A stretch of DNA of 64,000 nucleotides, from positions 3,596,001-3,660,000 of the forward strand of contig JARUPY010000474.1 in the NCBI GenBank assembly GCA_029817715.1. Direction: 5' to 3'. The notes below the pieces were generated by a model that worked only from the letters and a program-made list of their open reading frames with translations, was not told the DNA's origin and did no database searches. The position numbers were made by a program, and so were the translations under genes. Of the stretch, positions 10,090-20,396 are shown one piece after another; positions within the stretch are counted from its first letter, which is position 1, and each line of letters begins with the position of its first letter. This DNA comes from Melastoma dodecandrum. Lineage: Eukaryota; Streptophyta; Magnoliopsida; Myrtales; Melastomataceae.

Positions 10090-10871
10090 TGTTAGTCTTG
10101 GTTTTGATGATGAGCTTGAGAAGATAATTGCTGAAACACTTCGCTTATTCTTAGTGATGAGCTTGAGAACTGTGTTGCTGGACCACAGCAAGTAACAGTT
10201 ACAGATTGCTGCGTTACAGTTAAGCGTTACTGTGATATTGCGCATAAATATTAAAAATATGGAAACATATTCTTTAATATCCATGATTTATTTCGGACTA
10301 ATTCAGAATATTTATCTGAGTGTCCACGTTCATTTAATCTGGCTCATTGATCTCATTTATAATATTTAGGCATCTAAATATTACGAGATTAGCTTTCCAA
10401 GTTTAATTTTGGAAACAAAATATTTCTTGGATATCCTGCAGCAATGTTATCCTGCAGCAATGTTACGCTGTAACCTAAGCAATGTGTCGTTACACTTAAG
10501 AAAGACCTTGCTGCATTACAGCAAAACTATTCTGCGTTATTGCGCTGATGAAAGAATAATTATTATTCCAGATTTGCTTATTGCAGTCTAATTATATTTA
10601 ATGATTAAATATCTGATTCTGATAATCATTTAATCTGATAAGATTATACGTGCAAGGAATATCATCAAAGATTTCCTTCCCTTCTTGGTCATTATGACCG
10701 TTGAGCATCCTGTTGCTGATCCACGATTACAGCTTCCTGTATTCTGATTTTAGGAAACAAATTATTCGTTTTTGGGAAATCGATTATTTGTTTCGTTTCT
10801 TTTTATACCAGACGACTCTCAGATAATCCTACAACGTTTTCGAACGATTTCTAAGTGGGCTGAGTGGCTGA
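10090..10871 (+). repeat. 5' LTR, truncated
   Basis: It matches 17898-18679 of the 3' LTR almost base for base, then stops after 'gctgagtggctga'. About 1.3 kb of LTR (including R/U5) and the primer-binding site are missing. Only 46 bp separate the break from the gag start. 'ttttatacca' near 10800 could be the LTR TATA box and is retained. Confidence 0.9.
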
Positions 10872-10917
10872 CAGTCTTACATTAAGCACAGTAAGGTGTT
10901 GCTGAGTACTGAACAGA

Positions 10918-12440
10918 ATGTCAATGCTCTTGACTGATGGTCATTCGACCGAACGTCCACCGCTCTTTGCAGGACAACACTTCTCATATTGGAAAATGAG
11001 AATGGAGTTGTTCATTGGAGCAAAAGAAGCCGATTGCTGGCATATTATTATGGAAGGAGATCTAATAGTTCCTCCACCTAATCCGAACGACATTCGGCAT
11101 GAAAATGAAAGGAAGAGAACTATTTCTCTCAATACTAAAGCAAGGCACTATGTAGTGTGCGCTCTTGCTGGAAACGAATTCAATCGCGTCTCTACTTGTA
11201 AGACGGCGAAAGAAATGTGGGATAGACTTGCTTTGATCTATGATGGAACAGAACAAGTGAAGGAATCCAAAGTGAATGCATTAGTAACTCAATACGAAGC
11301 ATTCAAGATGAAAAAGGATGAGTCAATAAATCAAATGTTTGATAGACTCACCGAAATCACTAATGCCATGGAATCACTTGGCAAAACTATTTCTAATTCT
11401 GAGTTGGTCAGAAAGATACTTCGCTCTTTGCCTAAAACTTGGGAAGCCAAGAAAACGGCAATCGAAGAAGCAAAGGACTTAACGAGCTTAAGTCTTCAAC
11501 AGCTACTTGGTTCTCTTGTCGCTTATGAGAATGAGAACAAGTTTGCTGAAGAAAAGAAATCCAATGCTGTTGCATTTAAGGGAAATGTCGAAATGTCCGA
11601 TGAATCTGAGGATGAATCTTCATCTGATTCTGAGGATGAAGTCTCCTTGATGGCAAGGAAATTCAAAAGGTATCTTCGCAAAAATCGCTTTAAGGGAAAG
11701 CGAGATATTAAAAAGAAGAATACTAAACCACACCAAAGTAAAGGTGGTGTATGTATGAGTGCAACAAACCTGGTCATATGCGACCAGATTGCCCACTTTT
11801 GAATGAGAAGGGCAAATCTTCAAAATACAAGAAAAATGCCATGGTGGCATCTTGGAGTGATAGTGATGAGGAATCAGATCAGGATGAGGAAACAGCACAC
11901 ATTTGCTATATGGCGCAAACTAATGCTGAAATTGAGAAGGTAAACGCTTTCTCACCTTCTGATCTATCTGTTGAAGATATTGAGAATCTTTTCTCGGAAC
12001 TCTATGATAAAATTGAGTCTTTATCCGCAAACAATAAAGCCCTTAAGAAGGAAAATAAATTCTTGAGTGCTGAGAACGCTTCTCTTAAGGAAGAGTTATC
12101 AGCAAAGGCTAAGAAAGCAGTAAAGAAGCTTTCTGAATCCAAATCAAAGATTGAGGAATTGCAGCAGCAACTTGATGCTGTGAACAACAAAACTGATTTA
12201 TGTATGCATGAGATGCATGCTCCTGGAAATGAGAAACATTCACATCATGGGAAATATGTTCCTCCTCATGTTAGGAATGGCGAGTCTCATTATATTATTC
12301 AAAGGCTACCTAGACTTTGCTACTACTGTAGAAGGCCAGATCATTTCATTAAAAATTGCCATGTGCGACGAAATGATATGCGTGGCATTTCTTCTAAAGT
12401 TGATGGTTCTATTGTCAAATGGAAAGAACGACTCACTTAA
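10918..12440 (+). pseudogene. Copia gag, with one frameshift
   Basis: The ATG at 10918 opens a Gag typical of Copia (TERPPLFAGQHFSYWK near residues 10-25), followed by the UBN2-type helical Gag region and an acidic Ser-rich stretch. Near 11745 the frame shifts by one base, inside the first CCHC knuckle (the 'ECNKPGHMRPDCP' part is visible in the next frame). The second frame runs to TAA at 12438-12440. It has a Lys/Glu-rich coiled coil (about 11930-12185) and a second knuckle, CYYCRRPDHFIKNC, near 12317-12360. Gag would form the virus-like particle. The shift looks like a 1-bp deletion rather than programmed frameshifting, because it splits a conserved motif. Confidence 0.85.
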
Positions 12441-15400
12441 GTTCTTTCTCTATTTCAGGGATGCTTCAAGTCCATCGCTAAGGACCATGTATGGTACTTA
12501 GATAGTGGCTGTTCGAGGCACATGTCAGGAGATGTCTCCTTATTCTCCACACTGGTTTTCCAGGATGGTGGTGCTGTCACTTTTGGTGATAATGGAAAAG
12601 GGATGGTTAAAGGAACAGGAACCATTTGCTGTTCTGACTCCCTCACCATTGAAGGAGTTCTTTATGTCAAAGGACTCCAGCACAATTTGATTAGTATTAG
12701 TCAATTGTGTGATAAGGGCTATCATGTTGCCTTCGATGAGAAAACATGTACTGTTTCACGGGATGATGTTACGTGTTTCATTGGTGAACGCAAGAAAAAC
12801 ATCTATATCCTGTCTTTTAAGAACATCTCCGCTGGAGAAAATTGTCTCATGTCCATTAAGGATGAAGCAACTCTTTGGCACCGAAGGTTGGGACACGCAA
12901 ACTATGACTTGTTGTCCAAACTAGCCAGAAAAGATGCTATTAAGGGATTACCTAAAATCAAGTTTGACAATAACAAGATATGTAATGCTTGTGCTATTGG
13001 CAAACAAACAAACGTATCTTTTAAAAGCAAGAATATGATTTCAAGCAAGACTCCGCTTGAATTACTTCATATGGACTTATTTGGTCCAACAAGAACTCAA
13101 AGTCTTGGAGGTAAACGTTATGGATTAGTTGTGGTAGATGACTTCTCCAGATTCACTTGGGTTAAATTCTTAGCCCACAAGAGTGATGCGTTTGCAACCT
13201 TTGAAACGTTAGTCAAACAACTTCAAAATGAGAAAGGTGTTTCTTTACGAAGTATAAGAACGGATCATGGTACCGAATTTGAAAACCATGACTTTGCTTC
13301 ATTTTGTGAAGAATATGGTATTAATCATAATTTCTCTGCTCCATACACTCCACAGCAAAATGGAGTTGTAGAGCGAAAGAATCGAACCTTACAAGACATG
13401 GCGAGAACCATGTTGCTGGAAAGTGAGGTTGCTAAAAATCTTTGGGCTGAAGCTGTAAGCACAGCATGCTACATCTCAAATCGTATTCATTTGAGACACT
13501 CATTAGGTAAAATTCCTTATGAGTTATATAAAGGCAGAAAGCCTAATATCTCATACTTTCATCCATTTGGAAGCAAGTGTTATATCTTGAGACCCATCAA
13601 AGATGGTGTCGGAAAGTTTGATGCTCGATCTGATGAGGGCATATTCTTAGGATATTCCCTAACGAGCAAAGCATATAGAGTTTTTAATAAAAGAACTCTA
13701 ACTGTTGAAGAGTCTATCAATGTCAAGGTTGATGATTCTCCGACACAGGAGGAAGTTGCTGTGGATGCAGCAGCACAATCCTCAACAACAGTATCAAACG
13801 AAACATCACAGCAAACGATTGCTGAACATAATCCTAACGGAAACACTGTAGCAGATGTACAGCAAGAGCCTACTGCACTTACTGAAAATGCTTCTGGTGG
13901 CTTCCAGGATATACAAATAGAGGATCGTGTTCCTTCTTTATATAAGAAAAGACATCCTATTAACCAAGTAATAGGATCATTGCACACAGGAGTGCGAACT
14001 CGACATACAGCAAGTCTGTACTGTGAACACTCTGCTTTTATCTCTCAAGATGAACCTCAAGGCATTGATGATGCGCTTGATGACCCCAATTGGATTCTTG
14101 CAATGCAAGAAGAATTGAACCAATTTGAGAGAAACAAAGTTTGGAGTTTAGTACCTAGACCCAATGATCGCTCCATTATTGGAACAAAATGGGTTTATCG
14201 TAATAAACTTGATGAGTCTGGAAATGTTGTAAGAAACAAAGCTAGACTTGTAGCAAAAGGTTACTCTCAAGAAGAGGGTATAGATTATGATGAGACGTTT
14301 GCTCCTGTAGCACGTCTTGAGGCAATACGTCTACTCTTAGCGTATGCTTGCTATAATGACTTTAAGTTATTTCAAATGGATGTGAAAAGTGCATTCCTTA
14401 ATGGTGATCTAAAAGAGGAAGTGTATGTTGAACAACCTCCTGGATTCACCGACCCAAAGTATCGTAATCATGTTTATAAGCTTTCTAAAGCCTTGTATGG
14501 GCTTAAGCAAGCACCAAGAGCATGGTACGAAAAGCTTAGTTCTTTTCTCATCGAGAAAGGATACAAGCGTGGAAAAATAGATACAACCTTGTTTCTTAAG
14601 AAACATGATGCTGATATGTTAGTTGCTCAAATATATGTAGATGACATTATATTTGGTTCAACTAATGAAAAATTATGTACCGAATTCTCTGATCTAATGA
14701 AAGGAGAATTTGAAATGAGTCTTATGGGAGAACTAACCTTCTTTCTTGGACTTCAAATCAAACAAACCAAAGATGGAATCTTTATCCATCAAGAAAAATA
14801 CAGCAAACAGTTGCTCAAGAAATTTAATCTTGAGAATGCTAAACCTCTGTCAACTCCGATTGGTAGTAATACCAAAATTGAGAAAGATGAGGATGGAAAG
14901 GAAGTTGATTCCAAATTATATAGGAGCATGATAGGATCATTACTCTATCTTACTACTTCGAGACCTGATATCATGTTTAGTGTATGCTTATGCGCTAGAT
15001 ATCAATCTGCTCCAAAAGAGTCACATCTTGCTGCAGTTAAGAGGATCTTTCGATACCTCGCAGGAACTGTTAGCTTAGGCCTGTGGTATCCCAGAGGATC
15101 ATTGCTGGATCCTATTGGATATTCAGATGCCGACTATGCTGGTTGTCGCATTGATAGAAAAAGTACATCTGGTACTTGTCAATTACTAGGAAATATGTTG
15201 ATTTCCTGGTTCTCTAAAAAGCAGACATCGGTTGCTTTATCTACAGCAGAGGCAGAATATGTCGCAGCAGCTAGTTGCTGTGCCCAGTTGCTCTGGATGC
15301 GGCAACAACTTGAAGATTACGATCTTCATTTTAATAGTATTCCAATAATGTGTGACAACACAAGTGCAATTAATTTATCACGAAATCCTGTCTATCACTC

Positions 15401-15581
15401 AAGATCTAAGCATATTGAGTTGAGACACCACTTTCTACGTGACAATGTGCAAAATGGCAATGTTGATATTCAGTACATTAATACTGAGCAACAGCTTGCT
15501 GATATTTTTACTAAACCACTTGATAAGGAGAGGTTTAACTATCTACGGAATGAGTTAGGAATTTGTAATCCTCACTCATAA
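12441..15581 (+). CDS. Copia Pol polyprotein (PR-IN-RT-RNaseH)
   Basis: The frame is the same as the second part of gag, after the TAA at 12438. It is open without interruption to 15581. Domains in order: aspartic protease ([13 protein letters not shown], about 12493), GAG-pre-integrase ([14 protein letters not shown]), integrase core with D, D and E in [19 protein letters not shown] and [10 protein letters not shown], reverse transcriptase ([13 protein letters not shown]..., [11 protein letters not shown], catalytic YVDDIIFGS near 14635), and RNase H ([28 protein letters not shown]). The C-terminus has the common Copia ending ([12 protein letters not shown]). Since no start codon lies right after the stop, expression would need readthrough or the stop is a disabling mutation. 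Pol copies the RNA and integrates it in the nucleus. Confidence 0.93.
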   Translation, partial: VLSLFQGCFKSIAKDHVWYLDSGCSRHMSGDVSLFSTLVFQDGGAVTFGDNGKGMVKGTGTICCSDSLTIEGVLYVKGLQHNLISISQLCDKGYHVAFDEKTCTVSRDDVTCFIGERKKNIYILSFKNISAGENCLMSIKDEATLWHRRLGHANYDLLSKLARKDAIKGLPKIKFDNNKICNACAIGKQTNVSFKSKNMISSKTPLELLHMDLFGPTRTQSLGGKRYGLVVVDDFSRFTWVKFLAHKSDAFATFETLVKQLQNEKGVSLRSIRTDHGTEFENHDFASFCEEYGINHNFSAPYTPQQNGVVERKNRTLQDMARTMLLESEVAKNLWAEAVSTACYISNRIHLRHSLGKIPYELYKGRKPNISYFHPFGSKCYILRPIKDGVGKFDARSDEGIFLGYSLTSKAYRVFNKRTLTVEESINVKVDDSPTQEEVAVDAAAQSSTTVSNETSQQTIAEHNPNGNTVADVQQEPTALTENASGGFQDIQIEDRVPSLYKKRHPINQVIGSLHTGVRTRHTASLYCEHSAFISQDEPQGIDDALDDPNWILAMQEELNQFERNKVWSLVPRPNDRSIIGTKWVYRNKLDESGNVVRNKARLVAKGYSQEEGIDYDETFAPVARLEAIRLLLAYACYNDFKLFQMDVKSAFLNGDLKEEVYVEQPPGFTDPKYRNHVYKLSKALYGLKQAPRAWYEKLSSFLIEKGYKRGKIDTTLFLKKHDADMLVAQIYVDDIIFGSTNEKLCTEFSDLMKGEFEMSLMGELTFFLGLQIKQTKDGIFIHQEKYSKQLLKKFNLENAKPLSTPIGSNTKIEKDEDGKEVDSKLYRSMIGSLLYLTTSRPDIMFSVCLCARYQSAPKESHLAAVKRIFRYLAGTVSLGLWYPRGSLLDPIGYSDADYAGCRIDRKSTSGTCQLLGNMLISWFSKKQTSVALSTAEAEYVAAASCCAQLLWMRQQLEDYDLHFNSIPIMCDNTSAINLSRNPVYHSRSKHIELRHHFLRDNVQNGNVDIQYINTEQQLADIFTKPLDKERFNYLRNELGICNPHS

Positions 15582-15823
15582 GATAAAACGTAAGAATATC
15601 TTCTCTCTTGGTAGAGAATTATTTGTTGCCAAAATATGGGTGATTTAAATCCTATCTCCTCCATGTTCTCCACTTTCTAAAATTTAAAAAAAAAAAATTT
15701 CCAAATACATCAACCGCTCTTTTCTTTTTAAACAACAAATCGAAACATCCTCATTCTCACCCACTTTCTCTCAAAACCCATTCTTCTCTCAAAACCCTAA
15801 AAATCTCTCGACACCCATCAACC

Positions 15824-17551
15824 ATGGCACCAAAATCGGCAATCTCCGCCAAGGGGAAGGCAACCCCCAAGAAACGGTCCAGGGCTGCGGCCACAACATC
15901 AAAGGTTTCTCGCTCTGAGGAACAAGCCCCTGTTTCTGAGGGGGAGACACCTGCTTAATCGCTGGTTGCTCCGGCACCTACTAAGGTCGGCACCGCTGGG
16001 AAGGCTAAGACAACTCCTGTCAAAGTCTCCAAGGAGCCCTCCGTTAGCGTGAAGGTCAGTTCCACTGACAAAATCTCTCCGGCCAAGGCCGATGCTGTTG
16101 TGCATGACAAGTCTGGAAAATCGGTGGATGAGGAAACTCTCCCTGATGTTGAAAAATCGGGTGACCTTCTGGAGGAAACCCAAGAAACTCCTGAAAAAGA
16201 GGACTCCGCACCTACTAAGGTGGATGCTGTCTCTGAGGGTGACCAAACCTCGAGCAACAAGGATATGTCTCAGGATGAGGAGACAGAGTTGCCTAAGGAG
16301 AAGGGTCTCTCTGAGGATGCTGGGGATGAGATTGAAGTTACTGATGTCCATCTCCCTGAGAAAGCACACTCTTATGTCCCTGGTATTGCTTCTCGTACCA
16401 GAGGAAAGCGTTCCTTACCAAGTACTCCGAAAACTGATCCCACTGGATCTAAAAAGCAAAAGCTTGCTACAGACTCTGATGTCTTCTTGCCTGAGATTGA
16501 TCAATATGTCTCCATGGCTGAACTGAATCACATTCTTGCTGATGACTTGATGCCAAATAGAAATTTGGAAACAAGGAATGTTGCTGCTTGTAAGAGAGTA
16601 GACTTTGATTGGTTTACTGCTCATCAGGTGACCATTGCTGACTTGTTTGATCGGCTTAGTTGGAAAACCTTCTGTAAGTTCAATGAGATAGGGTCTATCT
16701 CTAAGGTGAAACAATTATATGAGAATCTGACTTTTTACAAGGAGGATTCGAATATCAAGTTCATTAGGGCCATCGTTGATGGAAAAGTACTTGTTTACTC
16801 TGTCTTTGACATATGCCGTATTTTTAATGCAAATCTTGTCAACAATCTGAGAGTTGTCAATGAAGGCAAGTTGGAAGCCTATCAGCTCATCAATGACGGA
16901 GTCCCTATCACACCCTCTGACTATCTACAGAACACCTCTTTGAGCTTCAGCAACAGAATGCTGCACAAAGTGGTGATGTCTTGTTTGGCACCAAGGGTTG
17001 GAAGTGTTGATTCTGTTATGCCTCGTGATTGGAACTTGCTGGTCCATCTTAAGAAGGGCATTCCTGGAAATCTTGGGAGTATCATCTTCAGCCATATGGC
17101 TTCGTGCATTAAGGATGAGAATAGGGGTCTCCCTTTCACAAATGTGATCACAGCTCTCCTGAAGCATTATGATCTTGATCCTACTCCTCTGAACAAAATG
17201 GACACCTGGACAACTCAGGTTATTGGAGCTGCCTCCGTTGAAAGCATGGGCTACCAGTTTATTGATGGCACTTTCGTTAAGAAGCCTTCCAAGCGAGAGA
17301 TCGCTGCTTCTGTACGCGGGAAAGCTGCTCCTGCTGAAAAGCAGAGGTATGTTAAACGCGAGAAGGCCACCACTAGTGTACAGGCTGATGTCTCTTACTC
17401 CAAGCTCATGGCCACAATTTGTGATGAGATCAACTTTACCAGGCGTTGTCTCCTGGAAAGGATGGACGGCTTTGGGGAAAGGTTGACAAGGCTGGAGAAA
17501 ATGACTGAGGAGATGATGGCTGTTGTTAAGGAACTCCCGCACGAGGATTGA
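15824..17551 (+). pseudogene. Sirevirus third ORF (env-position, plant transposon protein)
   Basis: The ATG at 15824 follows a leader of about 240 bp after pol. The frame is open to 17551 except for a TAA near 15957. The N-terminal ~200 residues are low complexity (Lys, Pro, Thr, Ser, Glu) and probably disordered. A basic patch (about 16400-16460) may be a nuclear signal. The central part (about 16500-17270) resembles the 'putative plant transposon protein' region found in this position in Sireviruses. The C-terminus is predicted helical. No signal peptide or transmembrane segment was seen, so the name env-like reflects position, not a proven envelope. Confidence 0.75.
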
Positions 17552-17734
17552 GATGACTCTCCTTGTTGTGGTTTGAAATGTTTCTTTTGAATAACTTTGA
17601 AGTGGATTGAGTATCTCTCCACTATGTTTCTTTCGAATGTCTTCAAACTATTTGACTTTGTTTGGGTGCTTTGCAAATTTTTGCAGCACAAGTAAATACG
17701 CAGCTTGAATTTTATCCTCCATTTCTTTTTGATA

Positions 17735-17897
17735 TGACAAAAAGGGGGAGAAATGTGTTGCTTACTCTCAGGGGGAGTGTGTTGCTTACTCTCAGGGGGA
17801 GCTTGCTTAAATTCAGGGGGAGTTGAGTTTGTGTTTCAAGCTCTATAATCTTTTCCCTATGCGCTTCGTGTTTTGTCATCATCAAAAAGGGGGAGAA
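17735..17897 (+). other. Multiplied polypurine tract
   Basis: AAAAAGGGGGAGAA occurs near 17739 and again directly before the 3' LTR at 17885-17897. Three 'tcagggggag' copies lie between. Repeated PPTs of this form are a recognised Sirevirus signature and prime plus-strand DNA synthesis. Confidence 0.85.
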
Positions 17898-20002
17898 TGT
17901 TAGTCTTGGTTTTGATGATGAGCTTGAGAAGATAATTGCTGAAACACTTCGCTTATTCTTAGTGATGAGCTTGAGAACTGTGTTGCTGGACCACAGCAAG
18001 TAACAGTTACAGATTGCTGCGTTACAGTTAAGCGTTACTGTGATATTGCGCATAAATATTAAAAATATGGAAACATATTCTTTAATATCCATGATTTATT
18101 TCGGACTAATTCAGAATATTTATCTGAGTGTCCACGTTCATTTAATCTGGCTCATTGATCTCATTTATAATATTTAGGCATCTAAATATTACGAGATTAG
18201 CTTTCCAAGTTTAATTTTGGAAACAAAATATTTCTTGGATATCCTGCAGCAATGTTATCCTGCAGCAATGTTACGCTGTAACCTAAGCAATGTGTCGTTA
18301 CACTTAAGAAAGACCTTGCTGCATTACAGCAAAACTATTCTGCGTTATTGCGCTGATGAAAGAATAATTATTATTCCAGATTTGCTTATTGCAGTCTAAT
18401 TATATTTAATGATTAAATATCTGATTCTGATAATCATTTAATCTGATAAGATTATACGTGCAAGGAATATCATCAAAGATTTCCTTCCCTTCTTGGTCAT
18501 TATGACCGTTGAGCATCCTGTTGCTGATCCACGATTACAGCTTCCTGTATTTTGATTTTAGGAAACAAATTATTCGTTTTTGGGAAATCGATTATTTGTT
18601 TCGTTTCTTTTTATACCAGACGACCCTCAGATAATCCTACAACGTTTTCGAACGATTTCTAAGTGGGCTGAGTGGCTGAGTGGTCTGAGTGGTCTAAGTG
18701 GTCGACGGAGAGCGGAAGGTGCTAAGTGTCTCCTGGTTTTTATTGCTCGCAAACTGCGTGCGAGGGTGTCAAGGGGCTGAGTTCAGATTCCTTGATCGTC
18801 GTGAGAGGGACTAGGTGTCCTCGGTGCGTTCAACGAGCAGCCGGCGAATCGTCTGAGGGAAGCTAAGTGAATACCTGTGCTGATTGCAGTAACCGGTTGC
18901 TGACCCATCGGCAAGAAGCCGTTCTTGTCGTGTCTTTTCGCAGGGAAGTCTCGAGCCTACGGAGTTTGAGCAGTTAGACACGCACTTGCGGGTGCGCGCC
19001 AGAAGTCTCGTGCCTGCAGGGTAGAGCAGGATGTGGGAACGCCGCCGGAGTGAAAAGAGTTCCTCCCGAGCACAGGGGTGCTGTGCAGAAGTCTTGAGCG
19101 CCTGATACAGAGGGTTAGTAAAGCAGGTTGCGTGGAAGCCAACGGATCGGAAAATTCCACCCTAGGCACTGGGTGTGCAGTGCAGTGAGTCACGGCTGTG
19201 GTAACCGTGCACGTCCGAACTGAGTGTAGGACGGATACCTTCTAAGTGGTCTTTGTGGTTCTCTTTGTGGTCTTTGTGGTTCTTCTCTTCGTGATCTTTG
19301 TGGTGATCTATTTGATTAACTTTGTGGTTGTCTCTCTTGCGCTTATAGACAGGATCATCCTGAGAAGGGACGAAATCTTTGTGGAAATCCTCTTCTGAGC
19401 AAACAAGTGCCGAAGCATTCCTTCGCTGTGAAGCAGAAACGGGCTGCTCTCTGAGAAGCCATTCTTCACTGTAAGGAATTACCTGTGAGGATTTATATAC
19501 TAACACAACGTTGTCTCTCTGCTTTGATAGTCAGGTTTATATTAAGCGACAACGAGCTGTGTGCGAATCCTTGAGCAATCAACTGCTGAGCGTGAGCATC
19601 ATTCTGCTGGACACGAGCAGACGTCCACTGTGTGAGGAGCTGACCGTTGCCAGGAGTGATCATCTATTGTACGGGATTCTAAATCTCACTTTGTGAGAAA
19701 AACTTACGCCTAGTGCAAGGGCTCTTTGCACCCATTATTTTCAAATAGTGGAATCACCTCTACGGTGGAAAGTGGACGTAGGTCGATTAAGGCCGAACCA
19801 CTATAAACTACTGTGTCCCTTACGATCGCGTAAACACTAGTACGAGAATCCAACGATTAAGTCGTAACGGTTACAGCAAAGCAGTTCTCATTCTGAGAAA
19901 CGTTCTGCTGTGATACAGTACGCTTCCGCTGATACTGAGAAAGGGCGAAAAAGTTATAAACACTAATTCACCCCCCTCTTAGTGTTCCTGAACGATCCAA
20001 CA
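17898..20002 (+). repeat. 3' LTR of the Copia element, full length
   Basis: 2,105 bp, TGTTAG...ATCCAACA, immediately followed by CTTGC. Inside are short tandem blocks 'gagtggtctgagtggtct' (about 18663-18705) and 'ctttgtggtt'-type units (about 19240-19325). This LTR defines how much the 5' copy has lost. Confidence 0.9.
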
Positions 20003-20007
20003 CTTGC

Positions 20008-20300
20008 CTACACTCTACCCACGGGAGTATCCGCCTCGTTAAAATGTAATAAATAGGATAATAACTTTCAAAATTCATGAAATTGTTTTTCTTCTAATTT
20101 TTAAATTTATCGAACAAAATATTTTACGGAAAAACTTTGACAAGCTAAACAAACCAAAGCATAAACGACCACCAGTTGGATGACATTTAAAATAAAAAAA
20201 CGTGGGATTAGATGTCGGACATTTTGGTGCAACAATTACATAACAAGAAAGTTGAGTTGTTGTTGTTATTATTATTATTTGCAACTAATTTCTTTTGAGT
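20008..20300. other. Terpene synthase upstream region
   Basis: AT-rich spacer with no gene. It separates the Copia insertion from the TATA box of the terpene synthase by about 300 bp, so the element sits close upstream of that promoter. Confidence 0.4.
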
Positions 20301-20306
20301 CGTTTA

Positions 20307-20315
20307 CTATATAAG
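20307..20315 (+). promoter_or_regulatory. Candidate TATA box of the terpene synthase gene
   Basis: CTATATAAG lies 82 bp upstream of the ATG at 20397, a good distance for a TATA box with a 5' leader of about 55 nt. Assigned by consensus and position only. Confidence 0.5.
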
Positions 20316-20396
20316 TAAAGCCGTAGGATCACCGGCCTCGTCCTTCCCCGGTAGATCGATCATCCCTTGGAGAGGGAAACCCCCGTGGGATCGAAA

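Larger units (their letters stand above)
10090..20002 (+). mobile_element. Sirevirus-type Ty1/copia retrotransposon, 9.9 kb, defective
   Basis: The order is truncated 5' LTR, gag, pol (PR-IN-RT-RH), an extra ORF in the env position, a multiplied polypurine tract of AAAAAGGGGGAGA type, and a full 2.1-kb 3' LTR, bounded by a perfect CTTGC duplication. The 3' extra ORF and repeated PPTs are hallmarks of the Sirevirus (SIRE1/Maximus) group. The retained ~780 bp of the 5' LTR differ from the 3' LTR at only two bases (near 10744 and 10815), so insertion was recent. The copy lacks the rest of the 5' LTR and the PBS, has a gag frameshift, a stop between gag and pol, and a stop in the third ORF. It is not autonomous. 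Confidence 0.92.

Noticed and set aside
10060..10591. Small frames repeated at 17712-18399
   Set aside because: They are parts of the Copia LTRs present twice; no coding evidence.
15824..17551. A true retroviral envelope gene
   Set aside because: No signal peptide, transmembrane helix or cleavage site was seen; the name reflects position only.
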